Of a DNA stretch of 64,000 nucleotides, positions 1 through 12,100 are shown one piece after another; position 1 is the first letter of the stretch, and the number at the start of each line of letters is the position of its first letter. Below the pieces are notes generated by a model. The model had not been told where the DNA came from, ran no database searches, and was given only the letters and a program-made list of their open reading frames with translations. Origin of the DNA: Pyrus communis. Its lineage: Eukaryota > Streptophyta > Magnoliopsida > Rosales > Rosaceae. The stretch is taken from assembly GCF_963583255.1 (NCBI RefSeq), contig NC_084811.1:12046088-12110087 (forward strand). Direction: 5' to 3'. Made by a program: the position numbers and the translations under genes.

Positions 1-145
1 GGTCACTTTACCTGTTGGGTAAAGTGACACGACCTGTTAAGGACCCGTTAAGATAACGGGTGTGACACGACACGACCCGTTAAGATAACAGGTGTTACAC
101 GAAAACGACACAAACACGACAGACACGACCCGTTTGCCAGGCCTA
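1..145. repeat. Dispersed ACACGACCCGTTAA-type repeat, fragment
   Basis: Short overlapping motifs built on CACGACCCGTTAAGATAACGG recur several times. A related stretch in the opposite orientation lies at about 9045-9130, between the two arms of the 5.9-13.2 kb duplication. It looks like part of a high-copy dispersed plant repeat. I cannot assign it to a named family, and no coding signal is present. Confidence 0.5.
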
Positions 146-149
146 GTCC

Positions 150-1030
150 TAGGGTTCAAGAAAATTGCAGTCATCCAGGATTCGATCATAATCTAATGGT
201 AGGTGATTATTTAACTTTTTTTGTTGTTCTTTCTCCTTCACGTTGGATTCAAATCAAATGGTGGGCTACCACATCTTTGTTGGACCCTGAAATCTGGGAG
301 AATGGGGCCCTACGATTAAGGTAGGGAAGTCATTTCCACAGTGTTAGCCTCTTATACACCTCTGTTTAATCATAGCCGTTGATTTCACTTGACTTACTCA
401 ATCTGATAGTCATAAATAAAGGAATGTTCATAAGAAGTTAATAAAGATGTGTGAAACTCACTTCCTTTAAGGTATTGGGTCGAATGTAGCCCTTTTGTTT
501 TGGACAAAACTTGTTTTTTAGACGTCAATGGATGAAAGAGAGAGTCACTATCTATCGTATTGTGGGTAGTGGAGAGAAGCCATCTTATGCTTTGACCTTC
601 AATGAAATCTGTTATTCTGGTCAGGGAGAAATTATCAAACGTCTAGCATGAGGGTGGAGAGAATGTAAGAGCCACTCATATCCATCACGAAGATTGTCAT
701 TATTCTAATTTCTAAGCCAAATAAATCCATCATATATAGCTAAATCATAACTTGCATCGGATGACAACATTACATAATCCACAGCAACCAAATTAAAAAT
801 GGGTTACATGGTCGGTAATATCGTCGTAGAATTAACAACAATAAGTCACGTATCTTTAAAGAATACAAATTTAAAAAGCCACATCACTTCTTATTCACTG
901 GATTAGTATGGTATGTTATAATACCAGACTGCTAGTTAAAAAAACACATACAGGCATGATTATATTTTTCTTAAGGTTGACGGGACGACACAGCGTATCA
1001 GAATGTTTGATAAATAAAAACGCTACGAAA
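150..1030. other. Intergenic, no gene seen
   Basis: This AT-rich sequence lies downstream of the pectinesterase stop codon. Only short unsupported reading frames occur, and I recognised no RNA gene or transposon ends. The part nearest 1034 presumably holds the pectinesterase 3' UTR and polyadenylation region. Confidence 0.4.
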
Positions 1031-1033
1031 ATA

Positions 1034-2940
1034 CTAGAATGTACGAGTCAATTGATCGTTGAGATTGTGATCATCATGAAGGTTGAAGAGTGGAGGATGT
1101 AAAAGCCAATCATTTCCATCAATGTACGAAATGTCCAAGAAAGGAGCTGCTTCAGATTCATTCAGTTGCCTTCCATACGAAACCCTATACGTATAATTCG
1201 CACCAGACCCCATGCAATCGTACTCCCCAAATAATACTGTCCTGCATTCAAATAAATTTCTTCGGAATTAGAAGACAAAGAAAATGAGAACGACTTGTTT
1301 GACATGATGAGTACACTGTCCCAATGCATAACGTGTAATACAAGAATATGCATTAATTTCTCTCTGTGTCTTTGTATTATTGGCACGAGACATTACTGTG
1401 GCAGTGTACCGTCCCATACAAGTTGCAATTTAACTTTTGGACATAAAAGCAATGAGGAGGAATTAAGCAATTAGTACTGACTGGTCTCTGGAGGGGTCTT
1501 TCCAGTCATTCCATCCATCTGAAGCAACAACATCAGACATGTATGTTTTCGAAAACACAACAGTTGCATAAGCTCCCCATGCTCGACCAAGCCACACTTT
1601 CCCACTTCCTCCAACGCTACAATTCACAAAGGAAAACCCGCTTTGCTCCTGCATCGACTGCCTTCCTTGCGCCGTGATGGCTCCACTTATCCCCGATTTG
1701 ACTGCATTTGCTATGGAGTTAAGGATGCACCCCTGTTGGAAACATTATGTGAAATGCCTTTTTAGTATCAAATGAGTGCTAATACCGTCAGATCAAATGA
1801 AATAACAGACATTAACATAAGGTGTGTGGAAGGTAAAAGGGGATGCATAGATAGCACCACCCCTATCTGACAGATAAGATATTGACATGTCACGCCATTC
1901 GGTGATTAAAATTTAAGAAAAAGTTTCCTCGTGATCTACCTCATATAGTGATCTAGCCTTTCCAAAAATGAAATCAATGGAGCCCTGAATGAAACATTCT
2001 CTAAAATAATGTCTCCCACGATCATCATTAAGCGTGTCTTGTGCACCATAAAAGCCACACCCATAAAATGCAGCTTGGTCTCCTGCAATTCTCAGGGCCA
2101 CTGCCTGTGCTCCAATTCTTCCCGGAGCTGGTGGCGGAGCAGTGTTCTTCTCGAATAAAAACCAAAGAAAATAATTTACAAACTGAAATCCCACATTTAA
2201 AATTAAAATACGAAACAGTTTACATGTTCTTTACCTGAAAGCTGATGTTGTAGGCAGTGAAACAGGGAGCAAAGATGGCAACTGAAGAGCTAAAAGCAGT
2301 CCTTCCAGTAGAATTTGCAGTGTCATTCCATGCTATGATAGTGTTTAGATAACTCTGTCCTTGAATTATCAAGTTGGTCTTGTTAGCACTCACTGTCACC
2401 TTTTCCCTGCCATCATACATATTTGTCATCGTATAGTTTGTGTTTTACATAAATGGGTCTTGAAATATTAATGAGATTCCATTTCGGGTTTAGGGTTTAG
2501 GGTCTTGAAATATACCTGTAAGTGCCGGAGTTGATTATGATGAGGGTTCTATTAATACTAAGCTCCGGAACAGCATCAACCGCGCTTTGGACACTAATAA
2601 AATTTGAGCAACCTTTGAAGCCTACTGTCAAAACAAGGGATACATTGTATTCGGACATGAACCTAGAGTTTTTCCGTTTGGTCTGGTCACATGTATGCCT
2701 ACGCTGACGGTGGTGGTGGTGGTGGTGTCTAGACATAATGCTTGTTAGGGTGGACAGTAAGCTCTCGCTGGTTTGCTCGAAAACCTGATCAAATATGGCA
2801 AGCTTGAAGCTGTTTCGAGCACTTTCGGAAATAATGGAAGTTGGGGAAAGAAAGGGGGTGAGGGGGAGACATTTAAAAGTGGAGAGGAGTGCAATGGCAA
2901 AGGCTGAGAGCCAGAAGAAAAGGGTTGTTTTGGTTGTCAT
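1034..2940 (-). CDS. Pectinesterase (pectin methylesterase, type without PMEI pro-region)
   Basis: The enzyme de-esterifies homogalacturonan in the cell wall. Five exons join in phase to a 420-residue protein: 2516-2940, 2235-2406, 1940-2146, 1482-1732 and 1034-1241. All junctions have GT donors and AG acceptors. The N-terminus is hydrophobic, as expected of a secretion signal, and there is no PMEI-like inhibitor domain. Family landmarks are visible: GTYREK near residue 140, QAVAL with Q213, QDTL with Q235/D236, DFIFG with D257, and LGRAW with R318. Together these give the expected acid/base, nucleophile and arginine residues. Oddities are a six-histidine run in the N-terminal linker and FGKA where most relatives have FGNA. 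The downstream part resembles the Arabidopsis PME15/PME53/PME68-like group, which I state from memory. Family is certain; the precise orthologue is not. Confidence 0.93.
2487..2503. promoter_or_regulatory. Telo-box-like GGTTTAGGGTTTAGGG motif in intron 1
   Basis: Two and a half copies of the plant telomere unit TTTAGGG lie inside the first intron of the pectinesterase. Such telo-boxes are common near plant gene starts. It is far too short to be an interstitial telomere. Confidence 0.4.
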
Positions 2941-3126
2941 GGGTTAGGGTTTTGCGAATAATTAGTTGAGATTTTATTTATGTTATTTGTTCATTATTTA
3001 TGTAAAAATGGTTGTAAGGGAGGTGAATGATGATTGGCGTGCGAGGTAAGAATTGTATGGGGCGGCTTTATATGATGTTTGTGCGTATGAAGGTGATTAC
3101 AAAATCTATACTTTTAGGAGTGTTGG

Positions 3127-3129
<3 letters not shown>

Positions 3130-3166
<37 letters not shown>
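3130..3166. repeat. (GA)n microsatellite
   Basis: An uninterrupted GA dinucleotide run of about 18 units lies about 190 bp upstream of the pectinesterase start codon. Confidence 0.95.
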
Positions 3167-3169
<3 letters not shown>

Positions 3170-3815
3170 GGAGGTCATGGTGGTTGGAAGATGCATACGC
3201 AAAGCTTCTGAGAGATTTTGGACATGAATCATGATGAAATGGGGGCAGATCAGGCATGTGTGGTGACGCAATGAGACTTGAACTTGAATTCTAATTTTAT
3301 CTTTTGAAATATTGGGAGTGGTGTTTGACTATTTTAGCAACAAATTTGGGGCGGTGGGATTCCTAGCTTGATTTGATCATGGTTACTCAAGAAAAAAGTG
3401 ACTTGCAATCAATGTCACCGCCACTGCAATGTGAGAATTTCTGGTGTACAACCGCCGCCGGACCACTTGTTTGGGTGGCTACACATAACCGGAATCCGAC
3501 TTTGTAATTTTAGACCACTCCCATGCGGTCAAATGTGTAGGCACAGTAATGTTTTAAAAGGCGAAGGCGTGAGCGAGGAGTTTCATGAATAGCCCCGTCT
3601 AGGCGAAATTTTTTTATATATATAATGTATAATATACATAGAAATATAAACTTTGTAAAATTATTCATTATCATTCAAAAGTGCACAAGTCAACAAATTT
3701 AACCAAGTAATCAAATTAATCTAACAATCAAACAAATACGGTCGGTTTTGTTTTTACCAAAAAAAAAAAAGGTCAGTTTTGTTCAAAAAAATATAAAAAC
3801 AAACAAACAAATAGA
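3167..3815. other. Intergenic, pectinesterase upstream region
   Basis: No gene is seen. Around 3550-3600 there is a GGCGAAGGCGTGAGCGAGG / GTCTAGGCGAAA stretch like the degenerate ends seen near 7000 and 48600. It is probably transposon debris. Confidence 0.35.
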
Positions 3816-3816
3816 G

Positions 3817-4745
3817 TGGTGTGTTTGTTGCACCAAACTATCTCAGACTGGATTAGCTTCAGGGATTAAGCTAGACTGGCTTAAACTAGACTAAGTTAAA
3901 CTGACTTAATGAAGCATTTGGTGCAGTGTCGGATTAAAAAACAGAATAATTAACAAATCTTAATATTATATTATTTACTCTACATATATTAATATTATAT
4001 TATTTAATTTATATTATTAGTATACTCCATTCTTTTTTTTTTCATAACAATTCTCCATTTTTCTATTCTCTCCCTCCCCATCTTTCTTCTCTGTCCAAGG
4101 CAACCCAGTCCCCAGATCATCCCAATCGCCATCCAAACCCAGATATAGAATCTTGGCCTCCTTCTGCCACAACCCATAGCAGAAACATGGCGGCGACTGA
4201 TTCTTCTCCAGGAGCAGATTGGTGGAGTTATGAGTGAAGGACCAAAATACCCACAACGAATCGAATGAGGAAAGATCAAATACAAAAGCTGCTTGGCGAA
4301 GCGTTACAGGTTCGTTAGATCTGTGTTTGAAAATGGTTTTGGGAGAGCAAGATTGGGAGTCGATGAAGCTAAGGAACAAAGCAGAGAAGTGTTGCCTCTC
4401 GACAACGAGCTCGGCGATAAAGTATCTCGGGGATGGGCGAATTTGAGGTCTCGTGATTGTAGGTTTAGGGCGAGGGGGGAAAGGGTGGTGGCCGTCTGGT
4501 GGTGTAAAAGGGAGAGTGGGAACGATGTGGTTGACGTCTCGTGAAACAGAGAGCAGAGAAGGGTCTTAGCTAGTCCCATGGTTTTCGGGGACTCTCGCTA
4601 AGAACCTCTAGCGATGTCCTTAGTCTAGGTTAATCCCAGCTAGTCTCATTAACATTAGTCTCGTGCAACAACAAACACAGGACTACAATAATAGTTAGTC
4701 CAGTCCAGTCCAGACCCACTTAGTGAGGGCAAACAAACACCCCCC
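3817..4745. mobile_element. Non-autonomous DNA transposon (about 0.93 kb) with imperfect terminal inverted repeats
   Basis: The left end reads TGGTGTGTTTGTTGCACC. The complement of the right end reads GGGGGGTGTTTGTTTGCCC. Both ends share GTGTTTGTT and are followed by related GACTGG/ACTAG/GATTAAGC-type motifs in inverted orientation. Direct copies of TAGAG flank the element (3812-3816 and 4746-4750), which may be the target-site duplication. The interior holds only short unsupported reading frames and no recognisable transposase. The superfamily is unresolved; the ends are PIF/Harbinger-like, but a 5-bp duplication would be atypical for it. Confidence 0.6.
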
Positions 4746-5119
4746 TAGAGTCTTAAATGACTATTTATAGGTATATTTTGAGTAATATTAGGGTAAGATA
4801 TGTAGTCTTAGAAAAGAGGAATAAGATAATATGATATCTCTTAAGAAAAGAATATATAAGGTAAAAAACAATAAAAAGAAGGGAGCTTTATATATAGAGA
4901 CAAAAACTTTCACTATATTTCAAGGAACACCACTAGTTTTTAAACATGTCAATGAGAGACAAAAACATAAAAACAACTAAAGCCCAGCCCAAAAACATAG
5001 AAACCATGTTTTAAATTGCCAACCATACCCCTAAAGCTTTAAGACTTTTAATAGAACACAACCCTCACAACTCTAACAAAATTAATATGTGCCTTAAGAT
5101 CAACCCATCCTTGACTATT

Positions 5120-5625
5120 TATGCAGAATCAATTTGTAACATTTATTAGTAGAATCAGTTTAACCCGTACTCAACCATGTTTGCAAAATCAGTTCAACCC
5201 GTCCTCGACTATTTTTGCAGATTCAGTTCAACTCATCTTCAATCATTTTTGCAGAATCAGTTCAATCAGTCATCAACCATTTTTGCAGAATCAGTTCAAT
5301 TCGTCTTCGACTATTTTTGCAGAATCAATTCAACCGCGTCTTGACCATTTTTTGCAAAATCAGTTCAACCCATCATAAACAGTTTTTGCAGAATCAGTTC
5401 AGCCCCATCCTCAGTCATTTTTGCATAATCAGTTCAACTTGTCTTTGATATTTTGCAGAATCAGTTCAACCCATTCTCGACCATTTTTGCAGAATCAATT
5501 CAACCCGTCATCGATATTTTTGTAAAATCAGTTCAAACCGTCCTTGATCATTTTTGCAGAATCAATTCAATTCGTCATCAACCATTTTTGTAGAATCAGT
5601 TCAACCCATAACTATAAATTCACGT
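5120..5625. repeat. 34-bp minisatellite, about 15 units
   Basis: Units of the form TTTTTGCAGAATCAGTTCAA followed by a variable CCCGTCxTCGACCA follow one another. The GCAG of successive units falls at 5217, 5251, 5285 and 5319, an exact 34-bp spacing; a few units differ by 1-2 bp. Because 34 is not a multiple of three, each unit moves to the next frame, so long open stretches in several frames are by-products of the repeat. I see no sign that they are genes. Confidence 0.9.
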
Positions 5626-5908
5626 GAATGGTTCAATTTACCCGTTATTAGAGCAATTGGTTAAGGAGTCTTTTTTTTTTCCCCTACTAAGGCTCTTTAA
5701 CCACTTATGGTGCTTTATAAAGAGGGAATTGACTTCATCTTGTGTATGCATGTATCATTCCTTCCGCATAAAAAAATAACGATTTCTCTATTACAAAATG
5801 AAGATGTGAAGCCTATACATCAAATTTTAAAATCCAATCAATCCAACCTCAAAAAAAAAAAAAAAATCTGGGGGTCCTTAGATTTGATGGAGTAATTGCT
5901 TACATAAG

Positions 5909-8900
5909 AGCATCTTCAGCATTGCAAAGGCCCCCTAGGGCTATTCACTATTGAATCCACCCAGTGAATAGTAAATGTTCTTAATGAACAATAACTGCAT
6001 TTTGCATCTCCACCTCTAAAACTGAATAATCCTCGCAATAGGCAATAAAATATTAGTATTTTTTATTTTATAAAATAATACAAAATAATTTTATTTGTAA
6101 TTTCAGATAAAGCACCGAAAGCATCACAAGAATTCCTTACCAGTTCTTCACATCGTGAATTTGGCAACAAATTCAACAATTAGACAAACAAACAGACAAA
6201 TTCATACATACATGCATACAAAAGATTACTGATGAACAAGGAAGCAGTAGAAAGAATTGAGGAGGAAGAGGAAGGCGGCTCTAGCCTCCAGGCTCTGATC
6301 ATGTCTGCGAATTGAAAGTGAATCAGAAAGAGAAAATTTTAATGCTATCCAAGCTTTCCTTTTTCTTGTCACGAATCAAATCCCTCGCGGCTTGCTTTTC
6401 ATCTTCGATTACAGCTTCAAGTTGGGGGATCGATCGATCCCCTCCGGAGAATTGTAGGCCTTTTTTAGCAAAGAATTGTAGGCGTTTGGGTATTTTTGTA
6501 ATTTAAACTCCGGAGAAAAAATGCCAATGAAGTCATCCCTTAAGTTTGTCTATTCTTGAAATGTTTAAAATGTATTGTCACAATAAAAAATTAAAAATTA
6601 AAAGTATCATCTATATGTAATTTTTCTTAAAAATAAAAAGATGTTTATTTTTTTTAATTTTTTTTTTCTGTTGGGATGTTATGAGAATAATAAAAACAAA
6701 AAGAAACAAAAAGATGTTTATCTATCCATATAAAAATAATATAAAAAATAAAAGTAATAAAAAAGAGTTAGTGAGGTAATAAATGTCAACAAAGTAGAGT
6801 CTATTTAAATTTTAAAGAGAAAACAATTGTTAAAAAATGTAAAATCAGGAAAAAAAACACCTCGCCATGTGTCTTGTTCATCTTCTACCTTGGGCACGGC
6901 TTTGGGTTTTAAAATAAATAAATAAATAAATACAAAGCAAACAATTGAAAAAAACAAAAAAACACCTGGACGCCCTGAGGCGCTCATTCACCATCTAGGA
7001 ACGCTCCGGCGATGCCTTACGCCGACTCCTGGAAAACAGATGCGGCAAACCACCCCCTCGCCTTTGAGGCCGACTAGGAGCGCCCTAGGATAAGTCTTTT
7101 AAAACATTAAGGCACAACCAAAACCCTACTCTGTAATTTTTTGAGCCTCTTCCGCCCATGCTCCCACACAAAGCAAGCATGAGGCCATTTGTACGCAATA
7201 AGGAAGAGGATGTTCTCCCCTTTTCTCTCCCGTCCTACTTGAACAGTTACGATTAAGTCACATCGTCTTATATTAAATTTTTTGTAGAGACAATAATACA
7301 AAAACCAAAATGTGAGACAAGGAGAGGAAAAGAAATAGAAATAAGAGGGAAGAAATAGAAATAAGTTGAAAAAATTTATCACCTCCATATCGTTGAGAGA
7401 AATTTAGATTATTAAGAAAAATACTGGTAACAATATATTACTTGAAAAATTTATATATTTTTAGTGCCTTACTACGCTAAATTATAAAATTTAAGAAAGG
7501 AGGAAGAGTTTGAACCGAGACGAAGTAGGCTGACCAGAAAGCCCCAACCACCAGAGCAATCCGACCAAAATTGCACAGAGAAAGAAGAGAAAATATACGA
7601 GAGAAGATTACCAAACTCATGCAGAATGTGTATTATAGAAATCTAGCTATTAAGGTGATGTTCAATAACAAAAAAAATGTTGATATGAACAGCAGAGGCT
7701 TGACAATTCCAATTCATAAAATTTTACAAACATGAACTGGAAACAAAAAGCTTGCTAATAAAATATCAGAAAACAAAAATTGAAAAATCTCCCTTCGCTC
7801 TCCCCTTCCCTCATGTGCTTACAACCCGGCACTCGGGAACCCTTTTATGTAGCATGGACGTTCCTTTGAATGTCACCATTTGGTAGCAGGTTCTTCGGTA
7901 GGTGGTGAGCTGCAGCACGAGGGACGCAACCATGAGTACCGGGGCACAAGAAAAGGTACGACTAGAATTGAGGCATCAATTAGACACATTTAAACATACC
8001 TGCTCCGGCTTCATTTTTGTAAAACCAAATTTATCGGTCCATATGGATTCTGCTTCTTCCGCAGCCGGCAGCACAATACTTTTCACATTCAAGAAAGCTA
8101 GCAGCTTTTCAATGCAGGAGAACAATAGTTGGAAGTAGCCCTGTGAAGTTAGGTGATTAAAGTTAAACCATATCAAATTGAAAACTGCAGTCATCCCATT
8201 GTGGGTGGCATAATGAAAACTACCAATAATTAAATATTGTATCACAAAACCGCCAAGGAAAAAAGAAAAGCAGGGCAAAAAAAATAAACATAATCATCTA
8301 AGAAAAATACAACTTTATATTCATATAGTCCCACCTTGCCATGGTTACCATTACTAGTGGCAACCAAAGGAAGTTCAGCAACTTCATGACCAAAAACACG
8401 TATAATTCCAGCTGATACCACAGTCGAGCTGCAAGACCAGTCAAGTTCTATCAATTATACTACACGGAAGCAAGTCCACGACCAGAAATCAAAAGAATTC
8501 TTACTTGACCATCAGTATTGCACAGTACATATTCCCAAATTCTTGGCTCCTAACATTCCTTCTGAGAGAGAGAAGAAAGTAATGTTAGAAAAGATAGACA
8601 TGTAAGACTGTCAAAAATAAACCAACTACAGCATAAGGTATAACATATCCTTATGCTTACCCATAAACCATGGCGGGAATAAGGTCTCGCCCAGATTCTG
8701 CATCAACTATAGGATCAAAACAATCCTGAGACACAAATATCGGAGAATTTCAATTAGTCATGATGATTGCCCCACTCGTCTGTAACAAATGCCTCAATAT
8801 GCTTCTTTAATGCAAGAAATGATAAATAATAAAAAAATAACCCTAGTGCATAAAAGCATAGTGCACTGTAAAATTCCTGCCTATCAAAATAAACATTTCA

Positions 8901-9017
8901 GTCATACAGAAGGGGGAAAAAGAAAATCACCGTAACAAACAAACACCAACTGCATTAAGTGGGTCCTAAAGAAGTCATCTTGTTCAAGGGGATTGTGCTG
9001 TCTATGTGCAATTGTAA
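5909..9017. repeat. Segmental direct duplication, copy A (about 3.1 kb)
   Basis: From ATCTTCAGCATTGC at 5909 to GCAATTGTAA at 9017 the sequence is repeated at 9136-13207 with only scattered substitutions. The copied block contains about 1.9 kb of downstream flank plus the last five exons and introns of the PHD/GNAT gene. Compared with copy B it lacks about 900 bp (B 9386-10287) and about 50 bp near B 11500. The near-identity of introns and intergenic DNA shows that the duplication is recent. Confidence 0.95.
7811..8725 (-). pseudogene. Orphan 3' half of the PHD/GNAT gene (duplicated exons 16-20)
   Basis: The five terminal exons are copied with all splice sites: 8661-8725, 8505-8561, 8335-8428, 8000-8140 and 7811-7909. 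By eye the coding sequence matches the copy at 11999-12913 exactly. There is no start codon, no PHD region and no separate promoter, so as a gene it is a fragment of about 151 codons covering the acetyltransferase fold. It stays in frame and lies downstream of the complete gene on the same strand, so it could in principle serve as an alternative 3' exon cassette. One donor differs: GTGGGA here against GTGAGA in the complete gene. Confidence 0.85.
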
Positions 9018-9135
9018 TTTCACATAGATTACCCTAGTGCATAAAACCCGATAATGACCCGATTAGTTATCGTGTTGACCTGAAACCCGTTATTTTCGTG
9101 TCGTGTTAACGGGTCATGTAAGAAATTGCCAGATC
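9018..9135. other. Junction between duplicated blocks
   Basis: About 118 bp separate copies A and B. It contains TCGTGTCGTGTTAACGGGTC, related to the dispersed repeat at window start but inverted. The junction therefore consists of high-copy repeat DNA, which could have taken part in the duplication. Confidence 0.6.
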
Positions 9136-12100
9136 TAATCTTCAGCATTGCAAAGGCCCCCTAGGGCTATTCACTATTGAATCCACCCAGTGAATAGTAA
9201 ATGTCCTTAATGAACAATAACTCCATTTTGCATCTCCACCTCTAAAACTGAATAATCCTGGCAATAGGCAATAAAATATTAGTATTTTTTATTTTATAAA
9301 ATAATACAAAATAATTTTATTTGTAATTTCAGATAAAGCACCGAGAGCATCACAATAATTCCTTACCAGTTCTTCACATCGTGAACTTGGAACTTGTATA
9401 TTTGGACTCCTGGCAACTTTAGGAACATAACTGGGTCCTTGCATGCACCATCGGTACACTGGGAAGTGCAATGATCCTAGACCCGAGAGCTTGAAGCTCT
9501 AGTTTGTAGTTTCAGGTGAGATTTCCTTGTTCCTTTGAATATTTGGGATTTTCTTGTTGGTGTTGTGATTCCGAGTGAAGACTTAATGGTTAAATTTTGT
9601 TCTTTTCACTATGCATGCTTTATGTTTCGTTAGAATCCGGCAAGAAAATCCGACGAGCTCTGTGACCAAACCCAGCCAATCTCAACCACAGTTGTTACTC
9701 ACAATGGTAGAATCTTGTTCCTTTTCATTTTAGCCTCATTTTTGTGCTTAAATTACAATTTTTAATGGAGTTTTAAGTCGAGATCGGAATTGGGATGAAT
9801 CTCCGCCAAATATTCCGGTGTTCTTCCTCGAGGGGTCCGGTGACCCATGTTTTAAATAGTGGCTGACGTCAGCTTTGCATCATCTCCATCTCGGGCTCTT
9901 GGGGCAGCAATTCGTGCCGGGCCTGTCGCTTGGACCCCCTCCGGCATTGAAGCCCACATGGGCTGGACTTGATCGACCCAGCAATTTGGTCCTGTTCTGT
10001 TCACGGTCGATCGGGCTAAAGGCCCCCACTGGACTTGCTCTAATGTGGAGAGCAGGAGCTCTTCTAATTCTCTTCGAATGAGGCTGTCCATGGCTTTTCT
10101 TTTACTCTCTGCTTGTTTGCGTCTTGTGCTCTAAAAAATGGAGCTATCTTTTTGTTCTGGGTCGTAACCAAAACAAAGCATCTTCACCATTTCTAATTGT
10201 CTGCATTTTTTAATGTGAGCCTAAAGGCATAAAGTGCCTTTCAGCTTTTTTTTGTCTGCCACCGAAAGCAATAAATGGGCTCTTGAATTTGGCAACAAAT
10301 TCAACAATTAGACAAACAAACAGACAAATTCATACATACATGCATACAAAAGATTACTGATGAACAAGGAAGCAGTAGAAAGAATTGAGGAGGAAGAGGA
10401 AGGCGGCTCTAGCCTCCAGGCTGCGAATTGAAAGTGAATCAGAAAGAGAAAATTTTAATGCTATCCAAGCTCTTTCCTTTATCTTGTCACGAATCAAATC
10501 CCTCGCGGCTTGCCTTTCGACTTCGATTACAGCTTCAAGTTGGGGGGATACAAGTGAACTCGATCAATACCCTCCGGAGAATTGTAGGCCCTTTTTAGCA
10601 AAGAATTGTAGGCGTTTGGGTATTTTTGTAATTTAAACTCCGGAGTGAAAATGCCAATGATGTCATCCCTTAAGTTTTGTCTCTTCTTGAAATGTTTAAA
10701 ATGTATTGTCACAATAAAAAATTAAAAATTAAAAGTATCATCTATGTGTAATTTTTCTTAAAAATAAAAAGAGGTTTATTTTTTTTATTTTTTATTTTCT
10801 GTTGGGATGTTATGAGAATAATAAAAACAAAAAGAAACAAAAAGATGTTTATCTATCCATCTAAAAATAATATAAAAAATAAAAGTAATAAAAAAGAGTT
10901 AGTGAGGTAATAAATGTCAACAAAGTGGAGTCTATTTAAATTTTAAAGAGAAAACAATTGTTAAAAAATGAAGAATCAGGAAAAAAAAAAAAACCCTAGC
11001 CATCTGTCTTGTTCATCTTCTACCTTGGGCACGGCTTTGGATTTTAAAAAAAAATAAATAAATAAATACAAAGCAACAATTGAAAAAAACAAAAAAACAC
11101 CTGGACACCCTGAGGCGCTCATTCACCACCTAGGAACGCTCCGGTGATGCCTTACGCCGCCGACTCCTGGAAAACAGATGCGGCAAACCACCCCCTCGCC
11201 TTTGAGGCCGACTAGGAGCGCCCTAGGATAAGTCTTTTAAAACATTAAGGCACAACCAAAACCCTACTCTGTAATTTTTTGAGCCTCTTCCGCCCATGCT
11301 CCCACACAAAGCAAGCATGAGGCCATTTGTACGCAATAAGGAAGAGGATGTTCTCCCCATTTCCCTCCCGTCCTACTTGAACAGTTATGATTAAGTCACA
11401 TCGTCTTATATTAAATTTTTTGTAGAGACAATAATACAAAAAACAAAATGTGAGACAAGGAGAGGAAAAGAAATAGAAATAAGAGGGGAGAAAGCCCTAC
11501 TCCTACAATAACAACTTCCCCTCCTGCAATCTAGGATTTCTTGCTATCAGTAGTTGAAAAAATTTATCACCTCCATATCGTTGAGAGAAATTTAGATTAT
11601 TAAGAAAAATATTGGTAACAATATATTACTTGAAAAATTTATATATTTTTAGTGCCTTACAACGCTAAATTATAAAATTTAAGAAAGGAGGAAGAGTTTG
11701 AACCGAGACGAAGTAGGCTGACCAGAAAGCCCCAACCACCAGAGCAATCCGACCAAAATTGCACAAAGAAAGAAGAGAAAATATACGAGAGAAGATTACC
11801 AAACTCATGCAGAATGTGTATTATAGAAATCTAGCTATTAAGGTGATGTTCAATAACAAAAAAAATGTTGATATGAACAGCAGAGGCTTGACAATTCCAA
11901 TTCATAAAATTTTACAAACATGAACTGGAAACAAAAAGCTTGCTAATAAAATATCAGAAAACAAAAATTGAAAAATCTCCCTTCGCTCTCCCCTTCCCTC
12001 ATGTGCTTACAACCCGGCACTCGGGAACCCTTTTATGTAGCATGGACGTTCCTTTGAATGTCACCATTTGGTAGCAGGTTCTTCGGTAGGTGGTGAGCTG

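Noticed and set aside
2487..2503. Interstitial telomere
   Set aside because: Only two and a half TTTAGGG units inside an intron; better called a telo-box-like motif.
4004..4579. Protein gene inside the 0.93-kb element
   Set aside because: Overlapping short frames on both strands, with no known domain and no splice structure.
5120..5450. Overlapping open frames suggesting a repetitive protein
   Set aside because: The 34-bp unit shifts frame each time, so openness is a property of the repeat. No start context or splice evidence supports a gene.
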